Shown here: one piece after another, positions 54,042 through 64,000 of the stretch
How the letters are laid out: the number at the start of each line of letters is the position of its first letter
Numbering within the stretch: the first letter of the stretch is position 1
Assembly (NCBI GenBank): GCA_022829145.1
Contig: CM040761.1
Location: 13,822,245 to 13,886,244, forward strand
From: Albula goreensis
Lineage: Eukaryota > Chordata > Actinopteri > Albuliformes > Albulidae
DNA: 64,000 nt
Reading direction: 5' to 3'
Made by a program: the position numbers and the translations under genes
The notes under the pieces: generated by a model
What the model was told of the DNA's origin: nothing
Seen by the model: the letters and a program-made list of their open reading frames with translations, nothing else
Database searches by the model: none

Positions 54042-55206
54042 GGGCCAAATTTACTATGGACTATGAGCACAGCACAAAAATATTTGCTGTACAGTGACAA
54101 TTTTGTGGTTGCAAACACATAAATATTTTTAAGACTTTTTGGTCTAATTACACAATCAAAAAATTAAATGCCCTCATGTCGCAATTCTGCGGTAGGAGAC
54201 GTCCATAAAAAGGCTAGATATGACATGCTGCTTAAACATCCAGATAGCTAGGCGATGAGAAATTGATACAGAGAAACCAGGAGCAAGTGGTGAGGGAACC
54301 TAAAGAAAAATGAAATTTAAATATGCTGATCAGGTAATAGATATAAATGGCTTCTTCTGTATTACAGCATAGGAATTGAACACTAACTTAGAGAAGAAAG
54401 TTTTGGACTGACATCATATTCAAAATTACTGCATTAGGTGTAGGGCTAACAGTTTAGGAAGTAAAGATATGGCATGATGTTTGGCAGAATACAAAAAGCT
54501 TTCTACAACATAAGGGCAAAAATAATGGCTTGTGGTGGAAGAATATTAACCATTTGGAATAAGGTTATTACAGCACGGTTAACACATTCAGCTTGTTCCA
54601 CCCTCTCAATGTCCGCAGCTATTCCTGAAAATAAATCAGCTGTGACATGAACCATGGTATTTTGCATTCATTTAGCATCACAAAAATGGTTTTATGATGG
54701 AACAGCAAGCCTGTAAGATCCGGCATCACCACAGCCGACAGAGAATTTGATCTTTGGGTGAGTGGCTCAAGTTCCTCCAGTTGGGCGATTATCCTGTGAC
54801 TGAGTAGCCTGTGTAATATCACATCAGTATTTGCTATTATGTTAACTAACAGAGGGTAATTCTTGGATGGTGCAAAATTTCTGTCTACTTCCAGAAGTCA
54901 TAAAAATTCCCATTCAAAGATGGGAGTCGCAGTTACTGCAAGGTTTAGTAAATTGAACGGAAAATTAATTGGCCTCATTTCTCCTCCTTACTTAAGCGCC
55001 TTCACCCCAGATATACATATACATGAACAGATTTTACTAAGAGGAAAGGAGGAAAGTGCCAAAGTGATGTAGTCACCACAAATCCCATTTCAATAGCGAT
55101 TTTCGCCCATTATGACTGTTTAGTAATTCGCATTTAAATACCGAGACGTTTGAGTGGCTGTTTTTACACCTGAAAAGCAGTCACAGTCCTTTAGTAAATC
55201 TGGCCC
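54042..55206. mobile_element. DNA transposon with PIF/Harbinger-like ends, degraded
   Basis: The left end GGGCCAAATTTACTA and the right end, reverse-complemented, GGGCCAGATTTACTA match at 14 of 15 bases; similarity continues for about 10 bases with one gap (GGACTATGA against GGACTGTGA). The left flank is TAA and the right TGA, consistent with a diverged 3-bp TWA-type target duplication of PIF/Harbinger elements. Length is 1165 bp. No intact transposase is present. On the minus strand near 54550-54630 a short open stretch reads GIAADIERVEQ...VNRAVITLF, which has a protein-like helical pattern and may be the remnant of an element-encoded DNA-binding (Myb-like) protein; that part is inference. 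The superfamily assignment rests on the ends only. Confidence 0.65.
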
Positions 55207-58200
55207 TGAGTTGTTAATTGTAGTTGCAATAAAACAACATAATAAAAATATATGCTAACTCTTAAGTATTAAATATCATAGAATAACAACAGTGGGACAT
55301 TTTCCTTAAATTTCTCAAAAGTAAAACCAATTTAAAGTAATTTTCCCTTGAAATGCATTACAGCCTAATTATGGACTAATTACTTGTCCATAATTTAATG
55401 AATCCATGGAACACAAGGAAACCTTCAATGACAATCAAATCACATAGATGACATAGATGCGACCTTGTGGTCACTGTTGGGAAATATTCTCAGAACTACA
55501 AATTATTCATGGACTCATTTGTAACTGTGTGAATACAATGTGTGCTCAGGGACAGTATTTCTATTGACTGCCAGGAACACAACCCCAAATCTAAAAATAA
55601 TCACCTAAGCACAGCATACAAAACAATGAACATTGTTGCCAAGTATTGGTTTGTTCCAAGATCACTGAAATAAATGTATTTGAAGATTAGCAGGCCAACA
55701 GAGATTACTGGGAAGAAAAAATATTAGTAAACTTTTTTTTTTCCTCCATCTCTTCTGTTGATCTACCAATTACATTTGAACATGTTTTGATCTCATCGGG
55801 GTAATGTTTTTATTTTCGCTGTCTCTCAGCACAGCTGGACAAGTCGCCTAAAATAAAACTGCAAAGAGTATGACAGCTTCATTTCAATAATTTGGTGCAC
55901 TTGTCACCAAATTCGGCTGTCGCTTGACTAATTTATCAGTCACTACTGAGAGTGGACATTCCAGAGAATTTAAGTACTTATCACCAGCGGCATGGACTGT
56001 AGGAATGTGACTGACACTGAGCTGTTGAAATCTGATATAAATGTTACAATTATAACATTTTTGTAAATATAAATACAATCATTCACACTGTTTTTATGTA
56101 TATAAATGTAAGCAATAAATGTGTAATAGTGTATATTAGAGACATCAAACTTTAGGCCTTCATCTATGTAGTTCTTTGGATATAGGGTATGGATATACAG
56201 TAATACATACATTGTTATGCAGGCCTCTTTTCAATAATTATCATGCCCATGGGTGGATGCTCATTCCAGGAGATTCTGTACTATTTTGAGATATTTAAAC
56301 ATAATCCATACGTTTAATTATAATCCATCCATAATTAAATTAATAAAATAACGTGTTTTATGTGAAACTATAATTTATATAAAAAGAAACATGTATCTCA
56401 TTACACTGTTATTACTATCTGTTCTCCACTGTTTGATAAAAGTAGTATGCTCTGTCATCACCTCTTTGCCACCTATACTCAAAATGTAATCCTCACATTG
56501 TAAAGTCAAATTTTACATTAGAGCGAAGCTGATAAAAATTGTATTAACAGAAAACCATGTTAGAAGTCATGTTTAAAGAAGACTCTCAGTCAAGAATACC
56601 TAAGATGATTTTTCATGGTGTAATGCAATAAGGGAAGCTGTCATTGAAGAGCAGTATATACCCAAATTATGTCTACAGCCTCTTTATGTTCTCAGCCTGA
56701 CCCTTCTTTACATGCACCGGACCATGATTACTGCTAATTTGGTGGAAATAAAAGATGCCAGTAGAAGTATGTAGGTGAGAGGAAGTGTTGTATACTTGTT
56801 GCTCAAAATTCAAATATCAGTTTGACCCTGTGTCCTACAGTGTGAATCACACTTAAAGTGGTGTTGTTTTTGTGTTATTGCATAGTTTCCACTTCCCTGC
56901 AAGCTAACCAAGTATCGTGTTGCAACCTGTAGAATGTTCATGTCTGTGACCGTTGCACAGACAATTCTGAAAACCAGTGGATGAGAGTTTTTAATTGCTT
57001 CATGTGCACATGTTAAATTCTGCTAGAACATTCCAGCTCATTAAATGCTTTTTTTGATGAATCATATGTTGAAGACCCTGCGATTTCAACAGAGCTGTTA
57101 TCACAGGAGAAAAATACACAGATGAAAAGTGCCCGCTCGGTATTGACCCAGTTAGTGTGCTCGGAACAATGTGCCAGGGGGCTGAGGCATTCTGATTCAA
57201 TGCCCATCCTTCATCTTGGTAGGAAACAAAATTACAGACACAGTCTGTACCCAGTCTTTCTTCCAGAATGGGTCACCCTTCCCCTCCTCCATGCTCTCCC
57301 AGAGACCAGTGTTATTCCCAGGAAGGTTTACTGGTGAGAGGGAAAGATGTGTGTTTCAAGATAAGTTCTCTTAATTGCCTTTTACTCAGGTACATCATCA
57401 ATATAAGTCAATAGTTTCTAATTTTCTTTAAGCCCGGATCAAGCCTCACCCTCTATCCTGGTCAAGCCTGACAGTCAGCCCAAAGGAATATGCTCATGGT
57501 CTTCATTGCAACACCATTCTAACACCATTGTGGACATTTTATCACTGTTCCCACACAGGCAAGGTTAAAAACAGGTTAATTTGATTTTTTACCAAATGAT
57601 GATTTTCTCTAAACAATGCATTTTTAAAAGTCCAGATTAGATTTCAATCTTTCATTTCATATATGTTCACTTTTTTCCACATTTTTTTTTTCTTTCCTCT
57701 TCCTTGGTAATTGGGCAGTAATTAGGCAGTTTTTGTAGAAGGATGTAACACCATTTTCAGTACTAATGCAGATCAGAGAGAATTCAAGCACAATGGAGCA
57801 TAGATGCCATAGTAACCTCATAGCATAATAATGATGCCAAAAATCAAACAACTTCCTTAGTTTTGTGTATAACTTGGAAAATTCTGAGCTTCTATTAGTA
57901 AGTACAAGACCATCAAAGCAAGCAAGAGATTCAGCTAGAATGTCCAAACTGGAAATAAAGGAACACTGACAGTAATACTGTGGGCAAAAATAATGAAGCA
58001 AGTGGGTCAATAGAGTACCCACAAAAAGTAATGTAACACAGATGATTAAGGCCATTAGCAGTCAGTAACTCAGCAGGGAGAGTGGAATTCTGGGGGCCCT
58101 GATGGGCTAGCCTTTTCGTTGATTGGACAATGAGTCAATCAAGATGACTTTTGCACTGAATAATCACAACGCGAGCTGCCTGATAAAATGTTCACTGCAC

Positions 58201-61200
58201 TTAAATAGTGAGACATCGAATGTAGACAATGCCCTCTATCAAATTTAAAACCTCTCCCGCTGTTCCATTCTATGATTTGTGCAAGTGTGTGGGTGACTTG
58301 AGCTATGTTACTTTCATTGAGATGTCCAGAAGTATGTCATTGGTGAGAGAAGAGTCAGCCATTCTCATACTTAAATATGGAAATTAATTGATTTACTCAT
58401 GTGTCTACCCTATCAGGAAATAAACCCCTGTTAAAATGTGCCACATGCTTTATCTCCAGAGAGGGCAAGCCATGCATTTCAGCATTCATACTCCATGGAA
58501 CTGAATCTGAACACTGTCATATTTGATGCATTTCCAATCTGTGGCCATATATGTGGAAAACTTGCTACAGTTTTATTTATGACTATCTTCTGTCTTCCCT
58601 CAGGTCATTGTTGTTGTTCTTGCTTTTTTTTCCAACATGACAAAGCTGATTCCTGAGTCATCAAGACGTAAGGGTGGACATTTCAAAGGTAGTCTAAAGC
58701 GAAAGAACAAGGTCAGGGAAATTATGCAATTCTGTGAGAGCTCCATTTGATTCCTGTCAAGTTTTCTCTTTTTCCATCGCTTACCACTGAGAATAAGAAC
58801 TTTTAATTAAGCAATTATAGCTAGTCAGATATAATTAATTACAAGTATTTGAATTAGGTTTAATTCAAATTAGCTGCACTGCTGTGCATGGTTATTATTC
58901 AGCAGTAAGTGTCCGCCTGCTTGCTTTGGCTGCTACCCAGATGATGGAGCATGATTTGTTTATATTGCAAAAACTTGCATATTGCATGCATAAGGGAAGG
59001 TTTTTGTCTTCTGAGAGTCTTTTCCGTAGCTCAGGACTTGGCTGTTGGTAAAAATTGAAGTGATCCTAATTAGCACTTTATCAGGTCTATGAACATAGAC
59101 CATGTTGAGAGCAAACAGCACTGTAGACATAAAAATATGTTGCCATCATCCATTTTACTTCCCTCACTACATTCCAGTTCTACCCACCATGCAGAAAAAT
59201 AATAATGACATAATTTATACATCCGCAGGTTTTTTTTTCAGCTTTTTAAATGGCCCACATAAATCTGTGCTCCTTGCTATATGTTTATTTTTGTGAACAT
59301 ATGCTGTCCTCATTACCAAGTGAGGAGGTGGTGATTTAGAAACCGTTTGTAAACAATTTCCACGCTTCTATTTTGTTAGCTGTATGTCATAATTTTACAT
59401 ATAATATCTAGATCACGCTAGTCTGGATTTGTATTGTGATGCTGCTTCAGTTTCACTCATTTTCCTCTAAGGGCAGGATGAGAACTGTCATTCTGTAGGA
59501 CCATAATTGGAGGTGCATTAGCATTTAGAAGAGCAGAGAGGTAACTTCTGGTTCCCTTTTAATGACTCTAAATGAGACTTCAAGCATTATGTATGCACAG
59601 AATTTCCATTTGGGTCATTCAACACTGAGTCACTCAGAGCTGTAGCATGTCCACCCCAATATTTTTCTTTACTTTGAGTTTAAACATACACCCACCAACA
59701 TTTATGCAGTGACCAGGCAAGTGAAAAACAAATACTGAAATTACTTTTTTAAAAATCACTGAGCACATGTTTAATGCAGCAGTAGCATGCAGTGCATTGT
59801 TGGAATCTACCAAATTAGAATTTTTGGTTGAGCGGATATGGAAATCAAAGATTTTACAGTTTCTATAAGTAATCATAATGAATATCAGTTTTACTGCAAT
59901 TAGAGAAAAATCAAATTGTCGTTATAGTAATTTCCTGTTTTATAGAGTAGCGAATTATCCATTTTCATTAAGTACATGTCTTACGATTGTTTTTTTTTTT
60001 CTTGGTTTAAAAATGGCATCTTTTTTCCTAGAATTCCAAATACACATCAGCTTTAATGTCAGCATGACTGAATAGATAGGAACTACATTTGCTTCTGGTA
60101 CCAATAAATCTCTAAAGCCCTCAGTCTTATGGATCACTGGAATGAGGAGAGGACACACCCCAAAACAGATTCATTACATTTCTGAAAGATCACTTGATTA
60201 AGCTCTGGTTTTTCACCAGAGCCAAACCGCCAGTATTTCTCCCCACAGAACATGTGACACTATATTATGGCTTACCCAGTTATTAATCGCAATCAATAGG
60301 TGCTTATACAATACATTTATAGCTGTTAATACAAGTCAATAAATGATAAATGAAAATCATACCAGAAAATGTATAGTTATGGTGAAAAAAATAAATAATG
60401 GTACTTCTTTCTAAATCTGTAATAGTCACCGTAACATTAAAAAAGAAAAAATTACAATGTGATGTACTGTGATAAGACCATGCTATTAATTGTAAAATTA
60501 CACAGCTCTCCATGTCGGCCACACACCCAATGTCCCTGAGAGATTGGGCATGCTGTGATCCATTTTCCCTGTTTCTTTTCTGATGGAAATCGATGGACAG
60601 TAGTTGCGTTCCCATGGTGAATGATATGTTTATGCTTACCTTTCAGACTATCTTGCCCAAGGGCTTTAGATGTATGAACTAAGTACAGTAGAGACCAGAT
60701 ATAAAAGGGAGAGAGCACAGAGGGAGAGAAAATGGAAGGCTGTTTGGCGTTCACTAAACACATATAGTGCAAACAAAATGTCCACTCTACAGCACCCCTA
60801 CTAAATAATTTGTTAGAAGACAAGAGGGTCATGGTTTAATTCTCCAGTTTACTTCCACTGAAAAGTTGGTCCTTCACAGAACACGTCAGCAGGACATACA
60901 GGGAATTCTTCTCTCAGATCCAATGGCTGGCTCTCCACTAGCGTAAACTGCATGGGGTGGAGCAGGGAATTCATATTTATTCTGCATCTCATGGGAAACC
61001 CAATGCTTTTCACTGTAAACATTGTTCTGTACAATCCCATATCATCAGCATTTAATGAGAAATGATTAATCAGAAATGGGAAAATATGGAAATTGATGTG
61101 GTTAAAACAGTGCAGCCATTCATTGATGTGACTGCATGTTGCAGTTTGACCCCCCACATCATTAGAAGATGTAAGAGAAGGCAAGATGAGGAGAAGAAAG

Positions 61201-64000
61201 AATGGCGAAAATCACTGAAGCAAGATGAAGCTTTTTTTACAAATAGTTTGTGAGGGAAATGGCTGGGCAGAGGTTGACAAACAAGCCAGGAACCGCCTGA
61301 AATCCCTAGAGTTGAATCTTTATTTTAAAACTACACAAATTGTTCACCACTCAGCAGGTGTGTATACAATATAAGGTTGGAGGAAACCGAGGAAGTTCTT
61401 TTTTCTCTCTGGTTAATTTATCCCACAATTATTAATAAACACAAAATATGGATTTTGTTTTTCCCCTAGTATTTGTATTGATATGGGTTTAGCTTAATCC
61501 CTCACTGGAGACCAATAAAGGGGATTAAGAAACTGCTCAGCTGAAATACCACAGGTGCTGTAGCAAGGCCCGTCCAATCAGCCTCCATTTCATCCCATGG
61601 AGGCATCAGCAAAATGAATAGGCATACTTTTTAATGTAGATTTCCTGTCTAAATTCACACTTATTAATCTGACATTTAAATGAAAACTTTCCATATTCTG
61701 TTTATTTTATTTTTCGCTAAGAAAGGCTTGTATTGCATAGCAATTAGAGTTTATTGATTCAGAAATACTTATTTAAATGTAAAAATCCAGTGTATTTTGT
61801 ATCATCAAAAACCCATCAGTTCATGAATGTTATGTTCGAGTATGCTGACAGACTGTAGATGGTAGAAGTTTTTTCCATTTGCATAGCTAATATTTCAGGC
61901 AGAACCCCTGAAATACCCATTTATACAGGCTTGGGCACCCATGTTTGCCCAGATTTGCTTTTTGATATGCATGAGTCTTCCCAGTGTTTCATACCCAGGA
62001 ATGCTTCATGGGTACAGAAGTGTGACCAGCCCAGAATATTCAATGCATGTTTCAATTCCAGTGGTTGCTTCAATGTAAAAGTTCATTATTTTTTTTTATA
62101 TGGTGCACAGAAATATTTGGACAATATGTTCTGAAAGCAATAATAATGGTGAGGTTGAGGTTTGTAACACATTCAACAATTCCAGAGAATTGGCAACACC
62201 TGAAAACAACTTCATTTTCATGGATTGGAAGACATCAGGAGACACATGACATGTGACTTGCAAAATTTGTGATTTAGATGGGCATGTACGAATGGGGCAA
62301 TTACTTGGTTTACAGTCTGGTATAAATGGGTAGAACTAGAGAAAAAAGGATCAAAAGATCAGGCTTTTCAGTATTTATTAGACTCTAGATTGTAGGCTAA
62401 AGCACCAGTTGATGAGTGGTCACTACTCATTCAATAGCTGGAGTCATTACACTTTCTTATGTTTCTTATTATTTCAAAAGCATTTATCACAGGAGCTCCA
62501 GATTGCAATTTAATGAACCTTTTGAGAGCTTAGTGATTAACCGCAGTAGTTCATGCTGATAAAGTCACGTTCCCAGTTTGAAAAAAAATGTGATTTTAGG
62601 TAAGGTCAATAAACTAAGCTGTGAGGTGAGAAAAATAATTAGTAACCAAAATAAAGTTACAATTCTGTTGTGCTAATTTGTGTTTTGTAGGCATCAGTTT
62701 TACAGCTCTCACAATAGAGTTTTGTTACAACTGTTCCAAGTTGTTGTTAGGACAACATCACCCATTTTGAACTTGCATGTATGTTGTTCCTTGTTTCGTG
62801 ATCCTGAATTTCAGCACATGATGTCAACAATGGTGTTTTTGAAATTTTGTAAAGCAATTTGGGAAACAAAAACAAAAATGCCACTTGTTGTTGTCCCACC
62901 AGGGTTGAAAATTATCAAAATATGCTTTCTGTGACTTCATCCTTTAAGAGCGCTTCTACTTATGACATTTAAATTGAAAGCTTATCACCATTTAATTTGG
63001 CACCTGGGTACAAAATGAGGCATAAAAATTTGTTTCATTTGGGTTCAGTTTACCTTTGAAGTTTCTAAAATCGCTAAACTTTGTTAAGGACAAGATTAAC
63101 ACTGTTTTTTTCAGTCAAATTTAAGAGCAAAGTTGATTGCATCAAGGTGATAGTGTCTCTACTGACTTACTACCATGTGCACAGTTTTTTTTCTTCTGCT
63201 GTCTTGATCTACCACCTTTATTATATGGACTACACATTACTAGTAGAGTTTTACATGTTATAATGAATGCAATGAATTCATTTTTTCTCCCTCCATTTGT
63301 GGTTGAAGTGAGAATTTCATCAGAAAGTCACTCTCAGAGAAGGAAATGCCAGAGAGTAACGGTAATGGCGTTTGCTTAATCAGGAATGTTTGAAAACAAT
63401 TAGTGAACAGGAAAGCTTCTCCCTGCACACCTAATATACTTGCACTGTTAATTGAACATTTATAGCCTCTAATGGCTATCAGAATTGATAATCATTTACC
63501 TTCCTGTCAATAGATTTACTGCTCACATTTGTTTATAAATATAATTATGTTGTCTTTAATGAATGCAATAAACAACAGGGCACTGAATTGTACAGAAAAC
63601 CTATTTGAGGAGAGCAATATACATTCTTCACTTTGTTGAGGAGCAGAGGAGCAGAGCAAATCTAGTGACCAACCACATAATTTTTAAATACTCTAACACT
63701 GTGTGAAGAAAAATGAGCCTCAACTGAAATAGGATATGTTGCATTCATAAACATGCATGCTATTCCACTGAGGTACTCAAGAGCTGTACTTGTCTCATTA
63801 ATGTCCAACTCCCAGTCAGTATGGTCAGAGAATATCATATGGACCATAATTAGTGGTAGAGATGCATATAATATGTTGTAATTTCTCTGATATGGAGTTC
63901 ATTTATGGTATGGGAATGCCACAATACATATTGATTGTGACTCCTATTTTAGCAAGTTTATATGCAAAGGAAGTGTGGTCATGTGCATAGATGGTATTGT

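Larger units (their letters stand above)
39872..64000 (+). other. GABRG3 intron 5, 5' part
   Basis: The intron starts at the gtgagt donor and extends beyond the window. I looked for the next gamma-subunit exon (about 138 bp, beginning with the Tyr-Gly-Tyr-Pro segment and containing a YQFDF-type motif) and did not find it. The contents are GC-rich inverted repeats just inside the donor, a trinucleotide repeat at 40.2 kb, a pentanucleotide repeat at 44.9 kb, two SINE-like relics at 42.1 and 46.1 kb, and a terminal-inverted-repeat transposon at 54.0-55.2 kb. Long stretches between these (for example 47-54 kb and 55.2-64 kb) hold no gene I can support. Confidence 0.8.

Noticed and set aside
57657-58055. 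132-codon minus strand frame with a hydrophobic start
   Set aside because: Looks like a signal peptide, but the translation resembles nothing known and ends in a poly-Lys run from a poly-T tract.

Overview
The window is AT-rich, intron-dominated vertebrate DNA. Its only certain host gene is a GABA-A receptor gamma subunit on the + strand, best matched to gamma-3 (GABRG3). Two internal coding exons are visible: a 221-bp exon at 30863-31083 and an 83-bp exon at 39789-39871. Their sizes, phases and splice sites match what I recall for exons 4 and 5 of the mammalian gamma-subunit genes. Together they encode about 101 residues of the extracellular ligand-binding domain, including the complete Cys-loop. 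Everything else is intron: at least 30.9 kb of intron 3, all of intron 4 (8.7 kb), and at least 24.1 kb of intron 5. I found neither the preceding 68-bp exon nor the following 138-bp exon, so both probably lie outside the window.

Layout. 1-30862 is intron 3, with long GT microsatellites near 7.2, 12.1 and 15.6 kb, a CA tract at 18.45 kb, a repeat-like zone at 20-21.25 kb with a perfect 25-bp hairpin, a duplicated repeat unit at 22.25-22.46 kb, a CT tract and a second strong hairpin at 26.4-26.9 kb, and a 70-bp Tigger/pogo-like MITE at 27.9 kb. 31084-39788 is intron 4; about half of it is one nearly full-length but decayed CR1-clade LINE (about 34.0-38.5 kb) in the same orientation as the gene. 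39872-64000 is intron 5. It opens with G-runs and two GC-rich inverted repeats just after the splice donor, and further on holds an ATT/AGT microsatellite, two weak tRNA-derived SINE relics and a 1.16-kb transposon with PIF/Harbinger-like ends at 54.0-55.2 kb.

Organism. The gamma-3 exons place it among vertebrates. A CR1 LINE with a zinc-ribbon plus esterase ORF1, very long GT arrays and fish-style repeat motifs suggest a fish, perhaps an early-branching ray-finned lineage, but the sequence alone does not settle this.

No operon, CRISPR array, virus-like element or new multi-gene system is visible. The most interesting host-gene detail is an isoleucine at the loop-D position that corresponds, by my alignment from memory, to the benzodiazepine-site residue Phe77 of gamma-2.
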